A program made the translations under genes and the position numbers. From Rhynchopus euleeides (Eukaryota > Euglenozoa > Diplonemea > Diplonemida > Diplonemidae), in contig OY723243.1 in NCBI GenBank assembly GCA_963210315.1, positions 2,567,704 to 2,631,703 on the forward strand: a stretch of 64,000 nt of DNA, written 5' to 3'. Positions 51,801 through 64,000 of the stretch are shown here, in pieces; position 1 is the first letter of the stretch, and the number at the start of each line of letters is the position of its first letter. Below the pieces are notes generated by a model that searched no databases, was not told the DNA's origin, and was given only the letters and a program-made list of their open reading frames with translations.

Positions 51801-54800
51801 GTCGAACAAAATTCTGAGCAGAAAAGTGGCGGCCCCGCTTACTTTTGGGTCCGTTGCGCTCCGTTCTTTTCACCATAAAAAAAAGTCTCAAAAAATTCCA
51901 AGCGCAAAATTGTGCATCTGCCCTGTAGTGGTAAAAGCCTGGGTTTCCACTATACATTATAGTAACCACAGGGACCCCTGGCTGGGGGACAGATTTTTTA
52001 TCTTCCACTAATTTCTGTGAAAACTGACCGATATTCCCGGGTCGCTACCCATACCTAGCGGGACGTGGTGGTGCGTTGTCATCAGTTTTCAGCCCGTTTT
52101 CGCCGCGGAAACGGTATAAAACTACTATGGGCGATTTCCCTAAGGAATTTTCAGCCAAAAAGTTGCACTTCCCTATGGCACCCAACATGGACGGATTTTC
52201 GAGTGGCTGAAATCCGAAATTGTTTTCGGGTAGGCACACCCCCCGGAAATTCCACGATCGAAGGAATTTTTTAGTTCTGAGCCGTTTCGAAAATATTGCC
52301 GACGTCACCAAAAACCGGATTTTAGGTGGGATTTTTGGCTGGTTAGGGGAAATTCAGTGTTTTTATCAAAGTCGAACAAAATTCTGAGCAGAAAAGTGGC
52401 GGCCCCGCTTACTTTTGGGTCCGTTGCGCTCCGTTCTTTTCACCATAAAAAAAAGTCTCAAAAAATTCCAAGCGCAAAATTGTGCATCTGCCCTGTAGTG
52501 GTAAAAGCCTGGGTTTCCACTATACATTATAGTAACCACAGGGACCCCTGGCTGGGGGACAGATTTTTTATCTTCCACTAATTTCTGTGAAAACTGACCG
52601 ATATTCCCGGGTCGCTACCCATACCTAGCGGGACGTGGTGGTGCGTTGTCATCAGTTTTCAGCCCGTTTTCGCCGCGGAAACGGTATAAAACTACTATGG
52701 GCGATTTCCCTAAGGAATTTTCAGCCAAAAAGTTGCACTTCCCTATGGCACCCAACATGGACGGATTTTCGAGTGGCTGAAATCCGAAATTGTTTTCGGG
52801 TAGGCACACCCCCCGGAAATTCCACGATCGAAGGAATTTTTTAGTTCTGAGCCGTTTCGAAAATATTGCCGACGTCACCAAAAACCGGATTTTAGGTGGG
52901 ATTTTTGGCTGGTTAGGGGAAATTCAGTGTTTTTATCAAAGTCGAACAAAATTCTGAGCAGAAAAGTGGCGGCCCCGCTTACTTTTGGGTCCGTTGCGCT
53001 CCGTTCTTTTCACCATAAAAAAAAGTCTCAAAAAATTCCAAGCGCAAAATTGTGCATCTGCCCTGTAGTGGTAAAAGCCTGGGTTTCCACTATACATTAT
53101 AGTAACCACAGGGACCCCTGGCTGGGGGACAGATTTTTTATCTTCCACTAATTTCTGTGAAAACTGACCGATATTCCCGGGTCGCTACCCATACCTAGCG
53201 GGACGTGGTGGTGCGTTGTCATCAGTTTTCAGCCCGTTTTCGCCGCGGAAACGGTATAAAACTACTATGGGCGATTTCCCTAAGGAATTTTCAGCCAAAA
53301 AGTTGCACTTCCCTATGGCACCCAACATGGACGGATTTTCGAGTGGCTGAAATCCGAAATTGTTTTCGGGTAGGCACACCCCCCGGAAATTCCACGATCG
53401 AAGGAATTTTTTAGTTCTGAGCCGTTTCGAAAATATTGCCGACGTCACCAAAAACCGGATTTTAGGTGGGATTTTTGGCTGGTTAGGGGAAATTCAGTGT
53501 TTTTATCAAAGTCGAACAAAATTCTGAGCAGAAAAGTGGCGGCCCCGCTTACTTTTGGGTCCGTTGCGCTCCGTTCTTTTCACCATAAAAAAAAGTCTCA
53601 AAAAATTCCAAGCGCAAAATTGTGCATCTGCCCTGTAGTGGTAAAAGCCTGGGTTTCCACTATACATTATAGTAACCACAGGGACCCCTGGCTGGGGGAC
53701 AGATTTTTTATCTTCCACTAATTTCTGTGAAAACTGACCGATATTCCCGGGTCGCTACCCATACCTAGCGGGACGTGGTGGTGCGTTGTCATCAGTTTTC
53801 AGCCCGTTTTCGCCGCGGAAACGGTATAAAACTACTATGGGCGATTTCCCTAAGGAATTTTCAGCCAAAAAGTTGCACTTCCCTATGGCACCCAACATGG
53901 ACGGATTTTCGAGTGGCTGAAATCCGAAATTGTTTTCGGGTAGGCACACCCCCCGGAAATTCCACGATCGAAGGAATTTTTTAGTTCTGAGCCGTTTCGA
54001 AAATATTGCCGACGTCACCAAAAACCGGATTTTAGGTGGGATTTTTGGCTGGTTAGGGGAAATTCAGTGTTTTTATCAAAGTCGAACAAAATTCTGAGCA
54101 GAAAAGTGGCGGCCCCGCTTACTTTTGGGTCCGTTGCGCTCCGTTCTTTTCACCATAAAAAAAAGTCTCAAAAAATTCCAAGCGCAAAATTGTGCATCTG
54201 CCCTGTAGTGGTAAAAGCCTGGGTTTCCACTATACATTATAGTAACCACAGGGACCCCTGGCTGGGGGACAGATTTTTTATCTTCCACTAATTTCTGTGA
54301 AAACTGACCGATATTCCCGGGTCGCTACCCATACCTAGCGGGACGTGGTGGTGCGTTGTCATCAGTTTTCAGCCCGTTTTCGCCGCGGAAACGGTATAAA
54401 ACTACTATGGGCGATTTCCCTAAGGAATTTTCAGCCAAAAAGTTGCACTTCCCTATGGCACCCAACATGGACGGATTTTCGAGTGGCTGAAATCCGAAAT
54501 TGTTTTCGGGTAGGCACACCCCCCGGAAATTCCACGATCGAAGGAATTTTTTAGTTCTGAGCCGTTTCGAAAATATTGCCGACGTCACCAAAAACCGGAT
54601 TTTAGGTGGGATTTTTGGCTGGTTAGGGGAAATTCAGTGTTTTTATCAAAGTCGAACAAAATTCTGAGCAGAAAAGTGGCGGCCCCGCTTACTTTTGGGT
54701 CCGTTGCGCTCCGTTCTTTTCACCATAAAAAAAAGTCTCAAAAAATTCCAAGCGCAAAATTGTGCATCTGCCCTGTAGTGGTAAAAGCCTGGGTTTCCAC

Positions 54801-57800
54801 TATACATTATAGTAACCACAGGGACCCCTGGCTGGGGGACAGATTTTTTATCTTCCACTAATTTCTGTGAAAACTGACCGATATTCCCGGGTCGCTACCC
54901 ATACCTAGCGGGACGTGGTGGTGCGTTGTCATCAGTTTTCAGCCCGTTTTCGCCGCGGAAACGGTATAAAACTACTATGGGCGATTTCCCTAAGGAATTT
55001 TCAGCCAAAAAGTTGCACTTCCCTATGGCACCCAACATGGACGGATTTTCGAGTGGCTGAAATCCGAAATTGTTTTCGGGTAGGCACACCCCCCGGAAAT
55101 TCCACGATCGAAGGAATTTTTTAGTTCTGAGCCGTTTCGAAAATATTGCCGACGTCACCAAAAACCGGATTTTAGGTGGGATTTTTGGCTGGTTAGGGGA
55201 AATTCAGTGTTTTTATCAAAGTCGAACAAAATTCTGAGCAGAAAAGTGGCGGCCCCGCTTACTTTTGGGTCCGTTGCGCTCCGTTCTTTTCACCATAAAA
55301 AAAAGTCTCAAAAAATTCCAAGCGCAAAATTGTGCATCTGCCCTGTAGTGGTAAAAGCCTGGGTTTCCACTATACATTATAGTAACCACAGGGACCCCTG
55401 GCTGGGGGACAGATTTTTTATCTTCCACTAATTTCTGTGAAAACTGACCGATATTCCCGGGTCGCTACCCATACCTAGCGGGACGTGGTGGTGCGTTGTC
55501 ATCAGTTTTCAGCCCGTTTTCGCCGCGGAAACGGTATAAAACTACTATGGGCGATTTCCCTAAGGAATTTTCAGCCAAAAAGTTGCACTTCCCTATGGCA
55601 CCCAACATGGACGGATTTTCGAGTGGCTGAAATCCGAAATTGTTTTCGGGTAGGCACACCCCCCGGAAATTCCACGATCGAAGGAATTTTTTAGTTCTGA
55701 GCCGTTTCGAAAATATTGCCGACGTCACCAAAAACCGGATTTTAGGTGGGATTTTTGGCTGGTTAGGGGAAATTCAGTGTTTTTATCAAAGTCGAACAAA
55801 ATTCTGAGCAGAAAAGTGGCGGCCCCGCTTACTTTTGGGTCCGTTGCGCTCCGTTCTTTTCACCATAAAAAAAAGTCTCAAAAAATTCCAAGCGCAAAAT
55901 TGTGCATCTGCCCTGTAGTGGTAAAAGCCTGGGTTTCCACTATACATTATAGTAACCACAGGGACCCCTGGCTGGGGGACAGATTTTTTATCTTCCACTA
56001 ATTTCTGTGAAAACTGACCGATATTCCCGGGTCGCTACCCATACCTAGCGGGACGTGGTGGTGCGTTGTCATCAGTTTTCAGCCCGTTTTCGCCGCGGAA
56101 ACGGTATAAAACTACTATGGGCGATTTCCCTAAGGAATTTTCAGCCAAAAAGTTGCACTTCCCTATGGCACCCAACATGGACGGATTTTCGAGTGGCTGA
56201 AATCCGAAATTGTTTTCGGGTAGGCACACCCCCCGGAAATTCCACGATCGAAGGAATTTTTTAGTTCTGAGCCGTTTCGAAAATATTGCCGACGTCACCA
56301 AAAACCGGATTTTAGGTGGGATTTTTGGCTGGTTAGGGGAAATTCAGTGTTTTTATCAAAGTCGAACAAAATTCTGAGCAGAAAAGTGGCGGCCCCGCTT
56401 ACTTTTGGGTCCGTTGCGCTCCGTTCTTTTCACCATAAAAAAAAGTCTCAAAAAATTCCAAGCGCAAAATTGTGCATCTGCCCTGTAGTGGTAAAAGCCT
56501 GGGTTTCCACTATACATTATAGTAACCACAGGGACCCCTGGCTGGGGGACAGATTTTTTATCTTCCACTAATTTCTGTGAAAACTGACCGATATTCCCGG
56601 GTCGCTACCCATACCTAGCGGGACGTGGTGGTGCGTTGTCATCAGTTTTCAGCCCGTTTTCGCCGCGGAAACGGTATAAAACTACTATGGGCGATTTCCC
56701 TAAGGAATTTTCAGCCAAAAAGTTGCACTTCCCTATGGCACCCAACATGGACGGATTTTCGAGTGGCTGAAATCCGAAATTGTTTTCGGGTAGGCACACC
56801 CCCCGGAAATTCCACGATCGAAGGAATTTTTTAGTTCTGAGCCGTTTCGAAAATATTGCCGACGTCACCAAAAACCGGATTTTAGGTGGGATTTTTGGCT
56901 GGTTAGGGGAAATTCAGTGTTTTTATCAAAGTCGAACAAAATTCTGAGCAGAAAAGTGGCGGCCCCGCTTACTTTTGGGTCCGTTGCGCTCCGTTCTTTT
57001 CACCATAAAAAAAAGTCTCAAAAAATTCCAAGCGCAAAATTGTGCATCTGCCCTGTAGTGGTAAAAGCCTGGGTTTCCACTATACATTATAGTAACCACA
57101 GGGACCCCTGGCTGGGGGACAGATTTTTTATCTTCCACTAATTTCTGTGAAAACTGACCGATATTCCCGGGTCGCTACCCATACCTAGCGGGACGTGGTG
57201 GTGCGTTGTCATCAGTTTTCAGCCCGTTTTCGCCGCGGAAACGGTATAAAACTACTATGGGCGATTTCCCTAAGGAATTTTCAGCCAAAAAGTTGCACTT
57301 CCCTATGGCACCCAACATGGACGGATTTTCGAGTGGCTGAAATCCGAAATTGTTTTCGGGTAGGCACACCCCCCGGAAATTCCACGATCGAAGGAATTTT
57401 TTAGTTCTGAGCCGTTTCGAAAATATTGCCGACGTCACCAAAAACCGGATTTTAGGTGGGATTTTTGGCTGGTTAGGGGAAATTCAGTGTTTTTATCAAA
57501 GTCGAACAAAATTCTGAGCAGAAAAGTGGCGGCCCCGCTTACTTTTGGGTCCGTTGCGCTCCGTTCTTTTCACCATAAAAAAAAGTCTCAAAAAATTCCA
57601 AGCGCAAAATTGTGCATCTGCCCTGTAGTGGTAAAAGCCTGGGTTTCCACTATACATTATAGTAACCACAGGGACCCCTGGCTGGGGGACAGATTTTTTA
57701 TCTTCCACTAATTTCTGTGAAAACTGACCGATATTCCCGGGTCGCTACCCATACCTAGCGGGACGTGGTGGTGCGTTGTCATCAGTTTTCAGCCCGTTTT

Positions 57801-60800
57801 CGCCGCGGAAACGGTATAAAACTACTATGGGCGATTTCCCTAAGGAATTTTCAGCCAAAAAGTTGCACTTCCCTATGGCACCCAACATGGACGGATTTTC
57901 GAGTGGCTGAAATCCGAAATTGTTTTCGGGTAGGCACACCCCCCGGAAATTCCACGATCGAAGGAATTTTTTAGTTCTGAGCCGTTTCGAAAATATTGCC
58001 GACGTCACCAAAAACCGGATTTTAGGTGGGATTTTTGGCTGGTTAGGGGAAATTCAGTGTTTTTATCAAAGTCGAACAAAATTCTGAGCAGAAAAGTGGC
58101 GGCCCCGCTTACTTTTGGGTCCGTTGCGCTCCGTTCTTTTCACCATAAAAAAAAGTCTCAAAAAATTCCAAGCGCAAAATTGTGCATCTGCCCTGTAGTG
58201 GTAAAAGCCTGGGTTTCCACTATACATTATAGTAACCACAGGGACCCCTGGCTGGGGGACAGATTTTTTATCTTCCACTAATTTCTGTGAAAACTGACCG
58301 ATATTCCCGGGTCGCTACCCATACCTAGCGGGACGTGGTGGTGCGTTGTCATCAGTTTTCAGCCCGTTTTCGCCGCGGAAACGGTATAAAACTACTATGG
58401 GCGATTTCCCTAAGGAATTTTCAGCCAAAAAGTTGCACTTCCCTATGGCACCCAACATGGACGGATTTTCGAGTGGCTGAAATCCGAAATTGTTTTCGGG
58501 TAGGCACACCCCCCGGAAATTCCACGATCGAAGGAATTTTTTAGTTCTGAGCCGTTTCGAAAATATTGCCGACGTCACCAAAAACCGGATTTTAGGTGGG
58601 ATTTTTGGCTGGTTAGGGGAAATTCAGTGTTTTTATCAAAGTCGAACAAAATTCTGAGCAGAAAAGTGGCGGCCCCGCTTACTTTTGGGTCCGTTGCGCT
58701 CCGTTCTTTTCACCATAAAAAAAAGTCTCAAAAAATTCCAAGCGCAAAATTGTGCATCTGCCCTGTAGTGGTAAAAGCCTGGGTTTCCACTATACATTAT
58801 AGTAACCACAGGGACCCCTGGCTGGGGGACAGATTTTTTATCTTCCACTAATTTCTGTGAAAACTGACCGATATTCCCGGGTCGCTACCCATACCTAGCG
58901 GGACGTGGTGGTGCGTTGTCATCAGTTTTCAGCCCGTTTTCGCCGCGGAAACGGTATAAAACTACTATGGGCGATTTCCCTAAGGAATTTTCAGCCAAAA
59001 AGTTGCACTTCCCTATGGCACCCAACATGGACGGATTTTCGAGTGGCTGAAATCCGAAATTGTTTTCGGGTAGGCACACCCCCCGGAAATTCCACGATCG
59101 AAGGAATTTTTTAGTTCTGAGCCGTTTCGAAAATATTGCCGACGTCACCAAAAACCGGATTTTAGGTGGGATTTTTGGCTGGTTAGGGGAAATTCAGTGT
59201 TTTTATCAAAGTCGAACAAAATTCTGAGCAGAAAAGTGGCGGCCCCGCTTACTTTTGGGTCCGTTGCGCTCCGTTCTTTTCACCATAAAAAAAAGTCTCA
59301 AAAAATTCCAAGCGCAAAATTGTGCATCTGCCCTGTAGTGGTAAAAGCCTGGGTTTCCACTATACATTATAGTAACCACAGGGACCCCTGGCTGGGGGAC
59401 AGATTTTTTATCTTCCACTAATTTCTGTGAAAACTGACCGATATTCCCGGGTCGCTACCCATACCTAGCGGGACGTGGTGGTGCGTTGTCATCAGTTTTC
59501 AGCCCGTTTTCGCCGCGGAAACGGTATAAAACTACTATGGGCGATTTCCCTAAGGAATTTTCAGCCAAAAAGTTGCACTTCCCTATGGCACCCAACATGG
59601 ACGGATTTTCGAGTGGCTGAAATCCGAAATTGTTTTCGGGTAGGCACACCCCCCGGAAATTCCACGATCGAAGGAATTTTTTAGTTCTGAGCCGTTTCGA
59701 AAATATTGCCGACGTCACCAAAAACCGGATTTTAGGTGGGATTTTTGGCTGGTTAGGGGAAATTCAGTGTTTTTATCAAAGTCGAACAAAATTCTGAGCA
59801 GAAAAGTGGCGGCCCCGCTTACTTTTGGGTCCGTTGCGCTCCGTTCTTTTCACCATAAAAAAAAGTCTCAAAAAATTCCAAGCGCAAAATTGTGCATCTG
59901 CCCTGTAGTGGTAAAAGCCTGGGTTTCCACTATACATTATAGTAACCACAGGGACCCCTGGCTGGGGGACAGATTTTTTATCTTCCACTAATTTCTGTGA
60001 AAACTGACCGATATTCCCGGGTCGCTACCCATACCTAGCGGGACGTGGTGGTGCGTTGTCATCAGTTTTCAGCCCGTTTTCGCCGCGGAAACGGTATAAA
60101 ACTACTATGGGCGATTTCCCTAAGGAATTTTCAGCCAAAAAGTTGCACTTCCCTATGGCACCCAACATGGACGGATTTTCGAGTGGCTGAAATCCGAAAT
60201 TGTTTTCGGGTAGGCACACCCCCCGGAAATTCCACGATCGAAGGAATTTTTTAGTTCTGAGCCGTTTCGAAAATATTGCCGACGTCACCAAAAACCGGAT
60301 TTTAGGTGGGATTTTTGGCTGGTTAGGGGAAATTCAGTGTTTTTATCAAAGTCGAACAAAATTCTGAGCAGAAAAGTGGCGGCCCCGCTTACTTTTGGGT
60401 CCGTTGCGCTCCGTTCTTTTCACCATAAAAAAAAGTCTCAAAAAATTCCAAGCGCAAAATTGTGCATCTGCCCTGTAGTGGTAAAAGCCTGGGTTTCCAC
60501 TATACATTATAGTAACCACAGGGACCCCTGGCTGGGGGACAGATTTTTTATCTTCCACTAATTTCTGTGAAAACTGACCGATATTCCCGGGTCGCTACCC
60601 ATACCTAGCGGGACGTGGTGGTGCGTTGTCATCAGTTTTCAGCCCGTTTTCGCCGCGGAAACGGTATAAAACTACTATGGGCGATTTCCCTAAGGAATTT
60701 TCAGCCAAAAAGTTGCACTTCCCTATGGCACCCAACATGGACGGATTTTCGAGTGGCTGAAATCCGAAATTGTTTTCGGGTAGGCACACCCCCCGGAAAT

Positions 60801-61655
60801 TCCACGATCGAAGGAATTTTTTAGTTCTGAGCCGTTTCGAAAATATTGCCGACGTCACCAAAAACCGGATTTTAGGTGGGATTTTTGGCTGGTTAGGGGA
60901 AATTCAGTGTTTTTATCAAAGTCGAACAAAATTCTGAGCAGAAAAGTGGCGGCCCCGCTTACTTTTGGGTCCGTTGCGCTCCGTTCTTTTCACCATAAAA
61001 AAAAGTCTCAAAAAATTCCAAGCGCAAAATTGTGCATCTGCCCTGTAGTGGTAAAAGCCTGGGTTTCCACTATACATTATAGTAACCACAGGGACCCCTG
61101 GCTGGGGGACAGATTTTTTATCTTCCACTAATTTCTGTGAAAACTGACCGATATTCCCGGGTCGCTACCCATACCTAGCGGGACGTGGTGGTGCGTTGTC
61201 ATCAGTTTTCAGCCCGTTTTCGCCGCGGAAACGGTATAAAACTACTATGGGCGATTTCCCTAAGGAATTTTCAGCCAAAAAGTTGCACTTCCCTATGGCA
61301 CCCAACATGGACGGATTTTCGAGTGGCTGAAATCCGAAATTGTTTTCGGGTAGGCACACCCCCCGGAAATTCCACGATCGAAGGAATTTTTTAGTTCTGA
61401 GCCGTTTCGAAAATATTGCCGACGTCACCAAAAACCGGATTTTAGGTGGGATTTTTGGCTGGTTAGGGGAAATTCAGTGTTTTTATCAAAGTCGAACAAA
61501 ATTCTGAGCAGAAAAGTGGCGGCCCCGCTTACTTTTGGGTCCGTTGCGCTCCGTTCTTTTCACCATAAAAAAAAATCTCAAAAAATTCCAAGCGCAAAAT
61601 TGTGCATCTGCCCTGTAGTGGTAAAAGCCTGGGTTTCCACTATACATTATAGTAA
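45825..61655. repeat. 570-bp satellite, 27.8 tandem units
   Basis: Unit start CGTTTTCGCCGCGGAAACGG recurs every 570 bp from 45825; the last unit (from 61215) is cut at TATAGTAACC by the octamer array. Units look identical except one base in the last (AAAAAAAAATCTC versus AAAAAAAAGTCTC, at about 61571). Each has a TATAAAA, ATTTCCCTAAGGAA, and a box of about 35 bp (ACTAATTTCTGTGAAAACTG) shared with the 561-bp units. Four short open frames per unit are artefacts of repetition. Confidence 0.97.
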
Positions 61656-64000
61656 CCCGCAAACCCGCAAACCCGCAAACCCGCAAACCCGCAAACCCGC
61701 AAACCCGCAAACCCGCAAACCCGCAAACCCGCAAACCCGCAAACCCGCAAACCCGCAAACCCGCAAACCCGCAAACCCGCAAACCCGCAAACCCGCAAAC
61801 CCGCAAACCCGCAAACCCGCAAACCCGCAAACCCGCAAACCCGCAAACCCGCAAACCCGCAAACCCGCAAACCCGCAAACCCGCAAACCCGCAAACCCGC
61901 AAACCCGCAAACCCGCAAACCCGCAAACCCGCAAACCCGCAAACCCGCAAACCCGCAAACCCGCAAACCCGCAAACCCGCAAACCCGCAAACCCGCAAAC
62001 CCGCAAACCCGCAAACCCGCAAACCCGCAAACCCGCAAACCCGCAAACCCGCAAACCCGCAAACCCGCAAACCCGCAAACCCGCAAACCCGCAAACCCGC
62101 AAACCCGCAAACCCGCAAACCCGCAAACCCGCAAACCCGCAAACCCGCAAACCCGCAAACCCGCAAACCCGCAAACCCGCAAACCCGCAAACCCGCAAAC
62201 CCGCAAACCCGCAAACCCGCAAACCCGCAAACCCGCAAACCCGCAAACCCGCAAACCCGCAAACCCGCAAACCCGCAAACCCGCAAACCCGCAAACCCGC
62301 AAACCCGCAAACCCGCAAACCCGCAAACCCGCAAACCCGCAAACCCGCAAACCCGCAAACCCGCAAACCCGCAAACCCGCAAACCCGCAAACCCGCAAAC
62401 CCGCAAACCCGCAAACCCGCAAACCCGCAAACCCGCAAACCCGCAAACCCGCAAACCCGCAAACCCGCAAACCCGCAAACCCGCAAACCCGCAAACCCGC
62501 AAACCCGCAAACCCGCAAACCCGCAAACCCGCAAACCCGCAAACCCGCAAACCCGCAAACCCGCAAACCCGCAAACCCGCAAACCCGCAAACCCGCAAAC
62601 CCGCAAACCCGCAAACCCGCAAACCCGCAAACCCGCAAACCCGCAAACCCGCAAACCCGCAAACCCGCAAACCCGCAAACCCGCAAACCCGCAAACCCGC
62701 AAACCCGCAAACCCGCAAACCCGCAAACCCGCAAACCCGCAAACCCGCAAACCCGCAAACCCGCAAACCCGCAAACCCGCAAACCCGCAAACCCGCAAAC
62801 CCGCAAACCCGCAAACCCGCAAACCCGCAAACCCGCAAACCCGCAAACCCGCAAACCCGCAAACCCGCAAACCCGCAAACCCGCAAACCCGCAAACCCGC
62901 AAACCCGCAAACCCGCAAACCCGCAAACCCGCAAACCCGCAAACCCGCAAACCCGCAAACCCGCAAACCCGCAAACCCGCAAACCCGCAAACCCGCAAAC
63001 CCGCAAACCCGCAAACCCGCAAACCCGCAAACCCGCAAACCCGCAAACCCGCAAACCCGCAAACCCGCAAACCCGCAAACCCGCAAACCCGCAAACCCGC
63101 AAACCCGCAAACCCGCAAACCCGCAAACCCGCAAACCCGCAAACCCGCAAACCCGCAAACCCGCAAACCCGCAAACCCGCAAACCCGCAAACCCGCAAAC
63201 CCGCAAACCCGCAAACCCGCAAACCCGCAAACCCGCAAACCCGCAAACCCGCAAACCCGCAAACCCGCAAACCCGCAAACCCGCAAACCCGCAAACCCGC
63301 AAACCCGCAAACCCGCAAACCCGCAAACCCGCAAACCCGCAAACCCGCAAACCCGCAAACCCGCAAACCCGCAAACCCGCAAACCCGCAAACCCGCAAAC
63401 CCGCAAACCCGCAAACCCGCAAACCCGCAAACCCGCAAACCCGCAAACCCGCAAACCCGCAAACCCGCAAACCCGCAAACCCGCAAACCCGCAAACCCGC
63501 AAACCCGCAAACCCGCAAACCCGCAAACCCGCAAACCCGCAAACCCGCAAACCCGCAAACCCGCAAACCCGCAAACCCGCAAACCCGCAAACCCGCAAAC
63601 CCGCAAACCCGCAAACCCGCAAACCCGCAAACCCGCAAACCCGCAAACCCGCAAACCCGCAAACCCGCAAACCCGCAAACCCGCAAACCCGCAAACCCGC
63701 AAACCCGCAAACCCGCAAACCCGCAAACCCGCAAACCCGCAAACCCGCAAACCCGCAAACCCGCAAACCCGCAAACCCGCAAACCCGCAAACCCGCAAAC
63801 CCGCAAACCCGCAAACCCGCAAACCCGCAAACCCGCAAACCCGCAAACCCGCAAACCCGCAAACCCGCAAACCCGCAAACCCGCAAACCCGCAAACCCGC
63901 AAACCCGCAAACCCGCAAACCCGCAAACCCGCAAACCCGCAAACCCGCAAACCCGCAAACCCGCAAACCCGCAAACCCGCAAACCCGCAAACCCGCAAAC
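61656..64000. repeat. Octamer array 4, (CCCGCAAA)n, at least 293 units, runs off the window
   Basis: Perfect as far as I can read, joined to the last 570-bp unit at TATAGTAA-CCCGC. C-rich on the + strand, so if telomeric it is oriented as at a left chromosome end, although about 60 kb of sequence lies to its left. Confidence 0.97.

Noticed and set aside
46087-61431. Four short open frames (69-88 aa) repeated every 570 bp
   Set aside because: They overlap on both strands and recur only because the satellite is homogenised; no start context or family signal.
61486-63998. 780-834 aa open frames on the minus strand at the right edge
   Set aside because: Octamer artefact, with the first part read from a satellite unit.
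61656-64000. Native telomere at the right end of a chromosome
   Set aside because: C-rich on the + strand, opposite to the expected polarity, and the window simply stops inside the repeat.

Overview
This is nuclear DNA of a eukaryote, probably a microbial one. The evidence is short GT-AG introns of about 50 bp, long triplet microsatellites (CAA/GTT), a Helitron-type rolling-circle transposon, a large non-LTR retrotransposon, and a secreted/membrane mosaic protein with a Cys-rich DTPGW motif, PAN-like, fibrinogen-like and EGF-like modules. An alga or alveolate (for example a chromerid) would fit, but that is a weak inference. I see no rRNA or tRNA gene and nothing bacterial.

Layout. 1-5.1 kb: two ordinary + strand genes, namely the 3' part of a mosaic cell-surface protein (3-3677) and a small multi-pass membrane protein (4371-5060). 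5.6-7.9 kb: a 32-bp minisatellite of about 71 units. From 7863 to the right edge the window is a head-to-tail series of related modules. A complete module, read on the minus strand, runs: octamer array (GGGTTTGC on the minus strand), subterminal repeat with a TATA-like box, coiled-coil ORF, Helitron Rep/helicase/OTU ORF, acidic zinc-finger ORF with one short intron, 3' end, next octamer array.

Module 1 (7863-25230) is broken. A 9.3-kb non-LTR retrotransposon (12908-22246, + strand) sits in its Helitron gene, and 1645 bp encoding the HUH nuclease motif is missing. The acidic gene is cut at its intron by the minisatellite. The retrotransposon is itself interrupted by an inverted, 5'-truncated copy of its own 3' end (16258-16794), with a 9-bp target-site duplication and an unbroken reading frame on either side. 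Module 2 (27077-30807) has lost its genes. It holds retrotransposon debris plus four tandem 561-bp units. Module 3 (30942-41303) is intact: a 2077-aa Helitron protein flanked by both accessory genes. Module 4 (41814-61655) has diverged relatives on the + strand (an acidic zinc-finger gene, and a Helitron N-terminal region fused behind a multi-pass membrane region). These are followed by about 28 near-identical 570-bp satellite units and an octamer array that runs off the window.

Four octamer arrays (about 231, 17, 64 and at least 293 units) start after the same TAACCC junction. The three with both ends visible also end in the same phase. The octamer looks telomere-like (G-rich strand, predicted to form G-quadruplexes), but its polarity does not fit a right-hand chromosome end. 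The most interesting possibility is a Helitron family that carries, or joins to, telomere-like repeats and forms head-to-tail concatemers with its own accessory genes.
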